Shown here: positions 35,692 to 46,400 of the stretch, piece after piece | How positions within the stretch are numbered: the first letter of the stretch is position 1 | Layout of the letters: each line of letters begins with the position of its first letter | Source: Streptomyces sp. NBC_01408 | GTDB lineage: Bacteria; Actinomycetota; Actinomycetes; Streptomycetales; Streptomycetaceae | Assembly (NCBI RefSeq): GCF_026340255.1 | Contig: NZ_JAPEPJ010000002.1 | Location: 620,001-684,000 of the forward strand | Length of the DNA: 64,000 bases | Direction: 5' to 3' | Notes under the pieces: generated by a model | Database searches by the model: none | The model's input: only the letters and a program-made list of their open reading frames with translations | Told to the model about the DNA's origin: nothing | Translations under genes and position numbers: made by a program

Positions 35692-38600
35692 TGGCCGAGC
35701 CCACGTTCACCCGCGCCGGGGACACACCGCTCTACTGGGCGGATCCGGCGGACCGCGTGGCGGCGTTCCTCGCCTCCGACCCGGGAGCGCTCGGCAACCG
35801 GCCGACGCTGACCCGGACGTGGGAGGACGGCCGTGGTGCGTACGTCTTCCTCGGCGCGCCGGCCCCGGACTCGGCGGGGTTCCTGGCGGCGCTGCGGACC
35901 TGGCTCACCCACTACGCGCCCCAGGGCCCCCCGCGCTTCCTCTGGGTCGCCGACCCGACGGCGCCGCCGACCGCGTGGGGGACGACCGCGCTGACCGGCA
36001 GGGCGGACCCGGCCGGGACGTGGGTGGCGGACGGGTCGACTTTCCTCCTGGCCGACTACCGGATCGCGTTGGCCGGAGGCGGGGCAGTCGCTCCCGCGGA
36101 CACGGAGGCGGGCTGGGGATTCGCCGTCGCCGACGGAGCCGACGGGGCCGACTGGTCCGCCGTCACGCTGTACTCGCCGACGGCCCGGTTCCCCGCACGG
36201 CGTACGACCACGCTGCTGTGCATGGACGCCGGGCACACCGGTGCGTGGCGGTTCGTGATCGACGCGCCGGCCGGCAGCGGGGACGCGTTCGGCGGGCTCG
36301 GCGCCGGGCTGCGCTTCTTCACGCCCGGGGACGAGGGCGTCGTCAAGACCGTCCGGTTCGGCGTCGTACGTCAACCGGAGGACGTCGGACTGGAGTTCCA
36401 CACGCAGATCGATCCGCTGCGGCCGCTGGACGGTGAGCGCACCTCGCTGGGCTTCTTCGCGTGCACGACGGGCGAGGGCGATCCACCGGCGCTGCCGTCG
36501 GGGTACGCCACGGTGCTCGGCCACGGCGTGGACCTGCGTCCGCTCACCGCCGCAGCGAGCACGGCGGGCCCGGCCCGGCTGGTGTTCGGCGTCGCGCCGT
36601 ACTTCTCCGACGAGGAGTCGAACACCGGCTACTACCTCGTCCCGGACGGGCCGTTCGCCGTCGAGGCCTCGACCGCGGGGCCCCGCGTCATCTGCGGCAT
36701 GTCCGGTCTGGAATATCTCGGTCTGCCCGCCGAGGGCTGCACGCTGGCGTTCCTGCCCGGGCAGCCGGCATACGCGCCGCTCGGACCGGACCGGACCGGC
36801 GCCGCCTCGCTCACGCCGCACGGGACGACGTCATGGGTATCGGTCGAGTCGGCCGAGGCCACCGGCGTCGTCACGTACTACAGCCAGCCGGAGGACGCGC
36901 CGCTGTACACGGCCGGCGAGGCGGCTGCGGCAGGCGGGGTCGACCTGCTGGAGTTCTGCGAGGTGCCGGCCGCGACCGCGACCCGGACTCCGTTCCCGAT
37001 GGCGCCCTTCCACGGGCTCGCCGACGACGCGGTTCCGGCCGCGGTCACGGTCGAGCAGCTTGCGATCGCGCCGACCCGCCGCGCGGTGCTGCTGCCCGGC
37101 AAGGGCAGCGAACCGGCGGCGGATGCTCAGCAGACTGTGGCCGTGACGCCGCAGGGGCTGGCTGTCGGTCTGGCACCCGACTTCTCCTGGAGCTGGCTGG
37201 GCATCGGCCACGACGGCGACGCGGCGGCGAAGCCGGACCTGCGGTTCACCACGGTCACCGGCCCGTTCCGGCAGGCCATGCAGACCAACAACCTCTTCCT
37301 GGTCCTCGGCGACCCGGAGGAGTTCAACCGCTTCGGCTCGGTCGCGTACGAGCTCACCACGGCGACGCTCGATGTCATCGCCACCATCCCCGTGGACCAC
37401 TGCGGTGTGCCGTCGGATGTCCTCGACGCGGTACGCGACGCGATGCACGACACCGAGTACGACACGCGAACCGCGTTCGTCGCCGCGCTGGTCGAGGCGT
37501 GTCCCGAGATCACCGACGAGGAGCAGCGGGTCTTCCTCCGGTACGGCGGCCGGCTCACCCCGGTCGCCGGCGGGTGGCCGTTCCGGCTCTCCCCGGACAG
37601 CTGGCGGCCGTCGACCTACCTCATCGTCAAGTTCGCCCTCGGCCGCAGCATCGCCGAGCTGGTGGCGGACGTGTCGACCTGGGCCTGGCCCTCGGCCGCC
37701 TCGCGTACCGGTCGGCCGGCTGACGCCCAGGAGGCGATCCGCGGTGTCATCGACGCGGCGCGGAACGAACCGTCCGGGTCGCCCTACGCCTCGTTCCTGA
37801 AGGTTGTGGACGATCCGAACTGGACCGGAGTGCTGGCCCTTTCGGCGGAGGTCCCGCTCGATCAGCTCCCCGACGAGCTCCAGGTGCTCGCGGCCGGGAT
37901 CGATCCGGCGGGGTTCGGCGCGCACCACTTCGGGCTGTCGCTCACGCCGTTCCGGCTCGCGGACGGGCAGTTGGTCTTCGAACGCTCGGCGATGTTCGGG
38001 CTGATCGACTACCAGAACCCCGAGGACCAGTACTTCAGCGAGAACATCCACTTCGCGTTCCGCGTGCTGCAGCTCACGGTCGGCGTGCGCAACTCCGTCG
38101 TCACGACGTTCACCAGCAAGGCCGAACTGCTCGTCAACCGCCTGTTCGGCGCGCCTGCGCGGCTGTTCCCGACCACCCACGGGAACAACATCATCCTCGA
38201 CGGCGCGCTCCAGCGCCAACAACTGCCTCCCCCCGACGGCACGGTGCACGACACGTACGTGTTCTCCATGGCCGAGCAGAACACCTTCCAGCTCGACGGA
38301 CCGGTGCTCCAGAGCGTCGAGTTGCTGTCGACCCAGCTCGTCACCGCGAAGGCGTCGGACCCGGCGTCGGGCAGGGCGACCGTCGGCGCGGTCTTCCGGA
38401 TGGCCGGCAACCTGCGGTTCTACGAGCCGGAGAAGTTCGACCCGTTCTGCTGGGGCGAGGACGCGGCCGGGAAGGACGGCTACCTCCGCTTCGGCGGCCT
38501 CGCCATCGCCATGTCCTTCGACCTCGGCGATCCGGCCGGGACGACCCGGTTCACGCTGAAGGACGGCAACCTGTCGTTCGACGCGGCGAACAGCAGGCCG

Positions 38601-39224
38601 CGCGCCCAGTCGATGGCCGCCCGCTTCCCGATCGGGCTGAACGGACTCATCGGCACGCCCGATCCGGAACTCGCGACGGGCGCGCCGCCACCGCCGCAGA
38701 CGCCCGCGGACATGGGCTACGTCTCCGTCACAGCGCCGCTCGACCAGTCGGAGCTCGCCCAGCCCTGGTACGGGCTGGACTACACCGTGGACCTCGGCTC
38801 GCTCGGCGCGCTCGCCGGGAGCAAGGCGCTCGCGATCCAGGTCCTCGTCGCGTGGAGCCCCGGCACGGGCGACACCGATCCGGGGCTCTACCTGGGTGTC
38901 CGACTGCCCGGCGCCAAGGGGCTGGTCGGGGTCAACCTGCCGCTGCAAGGCGTGGTCACCATGGGCTTCCGCTCGGTCGAGTTCCTCGTCAGCGAGGAGG
39001 CGAGCGAGCCGCGGACGTACACGCTCAGGTTGCGCGACTTCGCGGTGCGGCTGCTCGGCCTGGCGTTCCCACCCGGGCACAACGACGTGATCCTGTTCGG
39101 CAACCCGGACCAGGGCGGCGCGTCGAAGGTCGGCTGGTACCTCGCGTACGCCTCGGCTGCCGACCCGAAGCGTCCGCCACCACCGCCGGTCCGGGCGGCG
39201 CTGCGATCCGGACGAGGAGGCTGA
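35691..39224 (+). CDS. Large beta-rich protein of unknown function, second gene of the giant-protein operon
   Basis: A 1,177-residue protein whose ATG shares one base with the upstream stop. It begins MAEPTFTRAGDTPLYWADPA with no signal peptide. Residues 1-450 are beta-rich with many WxxxD and G-rich turns. From about 480, long strands such as LRFTTVTGPFRQAMQTNNLF, then VLQLTVGVRNSVVTTFTSKA and LRFGGLAIAMSFDLGDPAGT, alternate hydrophobic and polar residues like the middle of the 3,789-residue protein downstream. It ends with a Pro/Arg-rich tail. I recognise no enzyme motif. The shared style suggests a structural partner of the giant protein. Confidence 0.78.
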   Translation: MAEPTFTRAGDTPLYWADPADRVAAFLASDPGALGNRPTLTRTWEDGRGAYVFLGAPAPDSAGFLAALRTWLTHYAPQGPPRFLWVADPTAPPTAWGTTALTGRADPAGTWVADGSTFLLADYRIALAGGGAVAPADTEAGWGFAVADGADGADWSAVTLYSPTARFPARRTTTLLCMDAGHTGAWRFVIDAPAGSGDAFGGLGAGLRFFTPGDEGVVKTVRFGVVRQPEDVGLEFHTQIDPLRPLDGERTSLGFFACTTGEGDPPALPSGYATVLGHGVDLRPLTAAASTAGPARLVFGVAPYFSDEESNTGYYLVPDGPFAVEASTAGPRVICGMSGLEYLGLPAEGCTLAFLPGQPAYAPLGPDRTGAASLTPHGTTSWVSVESAEATGVVTYYSQPEDAPLYTAGEAAAAGGVDLLEFCEVPAATATRTPFPMAPFHGLADDAVPAAVTVEQLAIAPTRRAVLLPGKGSEPAADAQQTVAVTPQGLAVGLAPDFSWSWLGIGHDGDAAAKPDLRFTTVTGPFRQAMQTNNLFLVLGDPEEFNRFGSVAYELTTATLDVIATIPVDHCGVPSDVLDAVRDAMHDTEYDTRTAFVAALVEACPEITDEEQRVFLRYGGRLTPVAGGWPFRLSPDSWRPSTYLIVKFALGRSIAELVADVSTWAWPSAASRTGRPADAQEAIRGVIDAARNEPSGSPYASFLKVVDDPNWTGVLALSAEVPLDQLPDELQVLAAGIDPAGFGAHHFGLSLTPFRLADGQLVFERSAMFGLIDYQNPEDQYFSENIHFAFRVLQLTVGVRNSVVTTFTSKAELLVNRLFGAPARLFPTTHGNNIILDGALQRQQLPPPDGTVHDTYVFSMAEQNTFQLDGPVLQSVELLSTQLVTAKASDPASGRATVGAVFRMAGNLRFYEPEKFDPFCWGEDAAGKDGYLRFGGLAIAMSFDLGDPAGTTRFTLKDGNLSFDAANSRPRAQSMAARFPIGLNGLIGTPDPELATGAPPPPQTPADMGYVSVTAPLDQSELAQPWYGLDYTVDLGSLGALAGSKALAIQVLVAWSPGTGDTDPGLYLGVRLPGAKGLVGVNLPLQGVVTMGFRSVEFLVSEEASEPRTYTLRLRDFAVRLLGLAFPPGHNDVILFGNPDQGGASKVGWYLAYASAADPKRPPPPPVRAALRSGRGG

Positions 39225-39226
39225 CC

Positions 39227-40411
39227 GTGGCGAGTCTGACGCTGGTGAAACTGCTGTTCTGCGGCCAGGGTATGACCAAGCTCATCGAGGTCTACGACAA
39301 CGGCGTCGAGAAGGATCCTGCTGATTTCCTGGCACTGGTCGACTGCGGCGGCAACAAGTCAGACGCCGACAAGGCGCTCGAGTACATCGCAGGCAAAGTC
39401 GCGGCCAGGAACCCCCCTCGCCTGGACTACGTCGTCATCTCGCATCAGGACGGCGACCACGTCAAATTGCTCAGTCTACTCGGCGACAAGCTGAAGGAAA
39501 TCGGCAACACCACGGTGGGTGGCGTCTTCGCAGGCGGGGCCCTCTGGCAACCCGTTAACTGGAACACCCTCAAACACTTCCTCCAGTGCGTCGACTACCC
39601 GGAGAAGGACGTCATTCGTGGCGCGCCGGGGCAGAGCCACTACAAGGGCAAGACCAAACCGTCGGAGCTCGGTTACCTCGTGAGGCATGGCGACGTCCAT
39701 CTTCGGCTCCTGATCTCCAACCTGGTCGTCGAAGGCGGTGGAGACGACATCGTCAAGAACGCGTCGTCAGCCGCCGTGGTCGTGGACAACGGAGATTACG
39801 CGGTCGTACTGCCGGGCGATGCGACTTACCAGACCATGGGGGCGATCAACGACATCTCCAACCTGAAGGCGGTGCTTCTGCCATCCGTCGTCGCGCTCGA
39901 GATGCCCCACCACGGCGCCCTGCGCACCGCAGTCGAGAACTACACCTCCAGCGGCAACGTGGACCAGTTCGGATGGAAGATCATCAAGGGCTTCGCTGAC
40001 ACCATGGCGCCGCAGAACGTCGGGGCGAGCGCAGGACCGTGGAACACCCACTGCCATCCGATGCAGGAGGTCCTCGAAGTCTTCTGGCCGTCGGACGTCG
40101 TCACGATGCACTCGTACGTGTCGTACCTCTTCCAGAAGCAGGGGAACGAGGGCGAGGGCTGGACGACGTGGGAGACGTTCTACCCGGTCGAATGCACCGT
40201 CCGGAGCATCGCCAAGACACCGGAGAAGTTGACCAGGGAACGGAAACGGAAGCGCAACACCGAGGAAGACAAATTCGTTTCCGGCGACATCGTGTACAAA
40301 CTTGCGCCGCGCGGAGTGCTGCGCCCTGAGGAGATGGTGGAGTTCCGCCCGCACCGGAAGCCCGGTACGCCCGGTCACGACACGGCCGCCTTCCAGGCAC
40401 CGGCGCCGTAG
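39227..40411 (+). CDS. ComEC/Rec2-like metallo-beta-lactamase-fold hydrolase
   Basis: A 394-residue protein with GTG start 2 bases after the previous stop (GAGG 6 bases upstream). The metal-binding motif is VISHQDGDH (H73, D75, D77, H78). Further ligands are likely at LPGDATY (D198) and MPHHG (H228, H229), the order seen in the MBL domain of ComEC and related stand-alone proteins, where PHHG is characteristic. No membrane part is present. A Lys/Arg-rich stretch near residues 335-350 (ERKRKRN) may bind nucleic acid or a partner. It is the only evident enzyme of the operon. The substrate could be a nucleic acid, cyclic nucleotide or phosphoester. The adjacent structural genes suggest an effector or processing role. 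Confidence 0.85.
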   Translation: MASLTLVKLLFCGQGMTKLIEVYDNGVEKDPADFLALVDCGGNKSDADKALEYIAGKVAARNPPRLDYVVISHQDGDHVKLLSLLGDKLKEIGNTTVGGVFAGGALWQPVNWNTLKHFLQCVDYPEKDVIRGAPGQSHYKGKTKPSELGYLVRHGDVHLRLLISNLVVEGGGDDIVKNASSAAVVVDNGDYAVVLPGDATYQTMGAINDISNLKAVLLPSVVALEMPHHGALRTAVENYTSSGNVDQFGWKIIKGFADTMAPQNVGASAGPWNTHCHPMQEVLEVFWPSDVVTMHSYVSYLFQKQGNEGEGWTTWETFYPVECTVRSIAKTPEKLTRERKRKRNTEEDKFVSGDIVYKLAPRGVLRPEEMVEFRPHRKPGTPGHDTAAFQAPAP

Positions 40412-40420
40412 GAGGCCTTC

Positions 40421-43400
40421 GTGTCACTCGCCGACATCCATGCCGCGTTCCTGGAGGCCGTTCAATCCGGAGCGCTGAGCGACGACGCGCCGGCCGGGCT
40501 GGACGTCCTGCTGGCCTCGCTCGGCGTCGACCAGCTCGCGGTCAGGAGCGGCCACGCGTCCCTCGGGCCGAACAGTGCGTGGCTCACCGGAACCACGACT
40601 TACCTCAACACCAGCTGGAACATGCGGCTCGTCGGCACTCCACAGGCGGGGACCGGCACGGCCGCACTGCGGCTGGAGCTCGAGACCACGGGAGCGAGCA
40701 CACCGTGGACGTTCCAGACGGCCTTCGTCACCCTGCCGGACAGCCGGAGCCCGGTGGCGAACCCCGGCGGCGGGCTCATCGTCGGCCCCAGCGTGCTCGG
40801 CCCGCTCATCCTCCAACAGCCGGCTGTCACCGCCACCAACGATCCGGTCGGCACACGACCGCGACTGTCCGGCACGTTGCTGATGCGTGGCAGCGCGTCG
40901 GTCCGCGGCAGTGACATCCTTGCCGAGTATGCGGACTTCCTGGGCGACCGACTCCAGGTGGACGGCGACATGACGTTCCCGGCCGGCAGTCCGGCGGTGC
41001 TCGAGCTACGCGCCATCGCGCCGGGCGTACGCCTGGAGATCGCCCAACTCACGGTCTCGGCCATCGGCCTGGAGCTGACGACCGCCTACAGCGACCCTTA
41101 TCTGCCGGCCGCCGAGGATGTGCGGCGCTCGGCAGTCCTGCTGTTCGCCGAGGTCGCGCTGCCAACTGATCCGCCGGAGGTGGCCACTCTCAGTGGTCCC
41201 CTGCTCTTCGGCGACTTCGTCTGGCCGCTGTCCATCGGCTTCGACACCCCGCTCGGCCTGGAACAGGGCATCCGGGCCATTGTCGCGATGACCGGCGGCA
41301 GCGGGTCGGACTTCACACTCCCAACCGGAATCGCGCCCATCGACGCGTTCGGCCTCAAGAGCCTCGGATTCGGCATCGTGCCGGTCGGTCATGGCGGCCC
41401 AGCTCTCTCCTGCGCCCTGGTCGGCATCCAATCGAACGAAGCGTGGGACCCGCCGGTGCCATACCTGACCATCGAACGGGTCGGCACTCGCTGGCTTTTC
41501 AGCCTCGACTCGACCGGTCGGCCGTCCGTCACCGGCATGGTCTTCGGAACGATGCGGTTCGGCCAGAAGACCGTCTCGTCGCTCGGCGCGGAGGCGCCGT
41601 TCGCCGAGCGGGTTTCGCGCGGGTCCCTGCCGCGAAGCGGAGTTGACGGCATCGACGTGACCGTCCAGTTGTCATTGCCAGACCTCGGCTTCTCGGCGTC
41701 GACCGAGCAGCCGTTCGACCTACCGATCTCCGAGGTGCTCCAGTCGTTCTTCGGCAGCGACGGGTTCCCCATCGGCGTCGACCTGACCTGCGAGTCGCTG
41801 AGCGTATACGCCTCACTGCCGCGCAAGGAGTTCGAAGCCGGCCTGGCGGTGAGCGGGGACTGGCCCATCCAGGCCGGGCTGGTCACGCTCCGGCTGACCG
41901 GACTGGAGCTGCAGGTACGCGTCTCGCAGAACCACGTGTCCGGCCTGCTGGTCGGCAAGGGCGAGATCTCGGTCCCGGACTCCGCCCCGATCGAGCTGCT
42001 CGCCCGGGCGCAGTACCCGGGCACCGGTGCGTGGGAGTTCGGCGCGATCATGGCCGGTGCGGTGGACCTGCCGCGCCTGGTCTACGGCCTGCTGGGCCAG
42101 GAGCCACCCGCCTGGGTGAACAAGCTCAGGATCGAACTCGCCGACCTGAGCGTCCAGTACAGCACGGCCGCGGGCAACCCGTACTCCGCTGCCGGCACCC
42201 TGCGGGTGCGGGTCGGCGAAGAACTCCTCGGCATGAACATCCAGTTGCAGCTCTCCGCGACCATCGACCGGGCGCTGCGCACCACGCCCGCCGACGAACA
42301 CCTGGCGATCGCGCTGCGCGACACCGCATTGGTGGAGCCGCTCACGGTGCTGACCGGAAGCCTTTCCGGGACCTTCACGATCAACAAGTTCGAGGTCACC
42401 GCCTCGGTGTCGGTCACCGACGCCGGCAAGGACTACACCTTCGAGATCGCCTACCGCGATGTCTCCCTGAGCGCGGCGACGTCCTGGACCGGTGAGGGGG
42501 GCGACCGGCACCAGATCCTCACCATCCGTCTCACCGGCACGCTCGGCGAACTGATCACCGACCTCGTCTCGCTGGTCAACCCCAATGCGACGTTCCGGCT
42601 CGACCCGCCCTGGGACTTCCTCAACAGCATCGACCTCACCGGTCTGGAGCTGGCCATCGACCCGACCAAGCAGACGGTCGCCGTCAAGCACGACCTGAAG
42701 CTGGACCTGGGATTCGTCAAGATCCGGTCCCTCGGCCTGAGTTACGACCGTTCGAGCGGAAGCCCGGCGGTGAACATCGTCCTCGACGCCCAGCTGCTCG
42801 GCGACACCGAGGCCAAGCCGCTGACGTGGGATCCGGTCACCCAGGCGCCGCCCCAACCAGCCGGCCTGGGGCAGAAGTTCTTCTCCCTGCGCTACCTCGG
42901 TCTGGGCCAGCACGTCTCGGTGAAGGGCCTCACCCATTACACGAGCATCTCCGATGTCGTCGACGCCATGGTCGTGGCGATGCGCCCGGTCGATCCCGCC
43001 TCCGGCAAGCCGCCGATCGACCCGGCGACCATGGTGTTCGACGCGGCCGGCCAGTGGCTGTTCGGGCTCGACGCGACGTTGATGGACACGGTCGCGGTCA
43101 AGCTGGTGATGCACGACCCGGACCTGTACGGCATCCTGCTGGCGCTGCGCGGGACGCAGGCGGGCTCGCTCGCCGGGCTGAGCTTCGAGCTGCTGTACAA
43201 GAAGGTCACCGACGACATCGGCGTCTTCCACGCACGGCTGCAGATCCCGGACGCCTACCGGCAGTTGCAGTTCGGCGCGGTGTCCGTGACGCTCGGCGTG
43301 ATCACCGTCGACATCTTCACCAACGGCAACTTCCGGATCGACCTCGGATTCCCGACGGGCCGCGACTTCACCAACTCGTTCGCGCTCGAGGCCGGCATCT

Positions 43401-46400
43401 TCAACGGCCGGGGCGGCATCTACTTCGGCGTGCTGAACGGCGCCACCTCCAGCCGGGTTCCGCGCATCACCGACGGGACGTTCAGCCCGGTCCTCGAACT
43501 CGGGGTGGGCCTGTCCATCGGCGTCGGACGCACCTTCCAACGCGGCCCGCTCAAGGCCGACATGTACGTCAACCTCGTGGTGATCTTCGAGGGCGTGCTG
43601 GCGTGGTTCCACCCGGACGAGGGCGGCAGGAGCACCGAGCTCTACTACGCGTGCCGGGGCACGGTCGGCATCGTCGGCAAGCTGTACGCGACGGTCGACT
43701 TCAAAGTCGTACGGATCGAAGTCAACCTGCAGATCTCCGCGATGGCAACCGTCGAGCTGGCCGCGCACCGGGCGACCGTCGTGGCACTGAACGTCTCGGT
43801 GCGGGCCAGCGCCAGCGTGAAGATCCTGTTCGTCAAGGTCTCGTTCTCGTTCTCGCTGACGCTGGAGACCTCGTTCACGATCGGCTCCGACAGCACGCCG
43901 CCGTGGCGGCTCGCCCCCGGCACGGCCCGCCGCAGTCTCACGGCCCCGAGAGCACCCGCGGCGTTCGCGGAGGCGGAACAGCCGCCGTACCGGCTGCACT
44001 TCGACCCGGACGTGCACGTCTTCCCCGACGGCCGGCCCAGGACCGCGCACCTCACGCTCGTTCCCGCCTACACCATCGCGAACGTCCCGGTCGACTGGAC
44101 CGGCCGGACGCCCCCGCCGAACGACGAGCCCGACTACCGCCTCGTCGTCATGCTGCTCGCCGACAACGCCGTCCCGGTGGACGCGGTCACCATCGCCCGG
44201 ACCGAGCGGCCCGACGTGTCGCGCAACGCGCGCGCGGCCGGACCCGCCGACACGTCGTTCAACCGGCTCACCGAAGGCCTGCTGCGCTGGTCGATCGACG
44301 CGCTCGGCGTCACCTCGCCCACCGTCACGCTCCACGAACTGCTGGAGCTGGTGGAACAGTTGGCCCTGGACGAGGCCGAGAACGCGGGCTTCACCTGGGC
44401 CAACATCCAGGGGTTCCTGGCCCACAACCTCCACCTCGTGGTCAGTGGCACCCCGACCGGCGACAGCGACACGCTCGACGAGGTCTCCGGGACCCCGTTC
44501 CCGATGATCCCGGTGCTGAAGTGGACCTCGGCCGGTCTGCCGAACCCGGCGGACAAGGACCGTGACTTCGCGACCTACCAGCAGATCGACGCGACGTACG
44601 AGGCCGAGGCGCTCGCCTACTTCGCCGAACTGGACCCGGTCCCGCCGGGCGACCGCTCCTCCTCCCACGCCGCGGCGGACGAGCCCAGCGAGTCCATGGC
44701 AACGTTCGTGCTGCGCGACTACCTGCGCATGGTCGCCCGCGCCGGCGTGCAGGCCGCCGTGAACCTGCTGACCGCGTTCCCCCACGAGGTGACGGAGACG
44801 GACTCGCTCCGGTCCATCGCGGCGGGATTCGGGCCGACCAGCACGCCGTACGAGGTGGCCACCCGGGACACCACGGACCACATCGCCTCGTCCCTCGGCG
44901 TCTCGACGGCCGAGCTGTCGGCGCTGAACCCCGCTCTGCCGGACCGGCTGGCCGCCGCGCGAGCCGGCGACACGCTGACGCTCTCGCTCGGCGTCACGCC
45001 GCAGTCGATCGCCGTCGCCAACCCCGACTGGCCCGTCGTCGCGGACACCTCGGTCACCCTCGGCACGCTGCCGGTGCAGCTCGGCGCGGGCCAGTCGCTC
45101 GATCAGCTGGCCGACGCCTACCAGGCCGACCCGACCGCGCTGCTCGACCACCTGCGCGGCACCACGCCGCTGCTGCGCGCCGGTGCGACCGTGCCGCTGC
45201 CCGGCTTCGTCCACGCCGGGCTGTCCGTCGACGACACCGCGGCGGTCTTCTACGTCCGGCTCGGGCTGACGCTGCCGCACGAGGTGCCGCTCGCCGACTG
45301 GTACCAGCAGGCGATCGACCGGATCAACGGCAACCCGGGACACCCACTGCCCGCGACCCTCCTCGTGCCCGACGGCTACCAGAGCACCGCCACCATCACC
45401 TGGACCACCCTGCCGGGCGACACCGTCCTCGATGTCGCCGCGTACGCCGCCCTGATCCAGAACGTCGTCCCGGGCACGCCGTTCGCCGACTGGCTCGAGG
45501 CGGTACGCGCAGCGAACGAGCCGGTGGACCCGGACGGCGTCCACCTTCCGGCCGACGCCGCGGCCCTGGTCCTGCCGAACGACACGCTCCGCTCGCTCCA
45601 GGACCGGCTCCTGCTCCCCGATGCGCGGTTCGAGACCTACGCCACCGCGGCGGACGCGCTCGTCCCGCTGGTCACCGTCGAGGTGCCGGGCGCGGTCGGC
45701 ACGACGGCCGCCGGCCTCACCCTGCTGACGCTGGCCCAGCAGTACGGGCTCGGGCTCGAGGACCTCGCCGAGCGGATCGCCGACGACACGGGCGTGCTGG
45801 CCACCAGCAAGAAGCAGCTCACCGTGCCCGACGTACCCGCGATGGCGCTGGACGAACTCGTCGCCGCAATGCACGACGGCGCGGCGATGGCCACCGTGAG
45901 CGGCCAGGTCGCGCGGTTCATGCTGGGCGGGCTGCGCCTGCCCGCGCCGGTACTGGTCGACGGCACGTACCAGGCCGTCGGCCCGATGACCGGTGGCTAC
46001 GAGCTGATCGGCCAGCAGGTCACCGGCCCGCCGCCGCCCCCGGCCGGGTCCGAGGACCCGGTCGTGACCATCACCGTCGACAAGGCCGTGCCCGCCGACT
46101 GGCTGACCTTCGCCGGATCGGAAGTACACGAGGGCGTGATCCGGCTCGATGCCGCCGAGGCCGGCCACGCGGTCATCTCGATCACCGCCGCCGACCTGCG
46201 GGACAACTACCCCGCGACCGGACTGGCGCCGGTCGTCGAGAGCCCGCTGTCGGCCCTGCCGCTGTCGCACGGGATCGGCACGCGCCCCGCCCTCGCGCAG
46301 ATGATCCCGTGGCAGACGACCACGACCGTCCAGCTGCCCGCCGCACCCTCGGGTCCGCCCTCGCTGTGGCCGCTGCCGGGCGACCTGACCGCGCGCGCCG

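Noticed and set aside
41813..46270. A 1,485-codon minus-strand ORF opposite the giant protein
   Set aside because: Composition is dominated by Arg, Gly, Asp, Val and His with no domain. The plus-strand ORF has the ribosome-binding site and coherent repeats.
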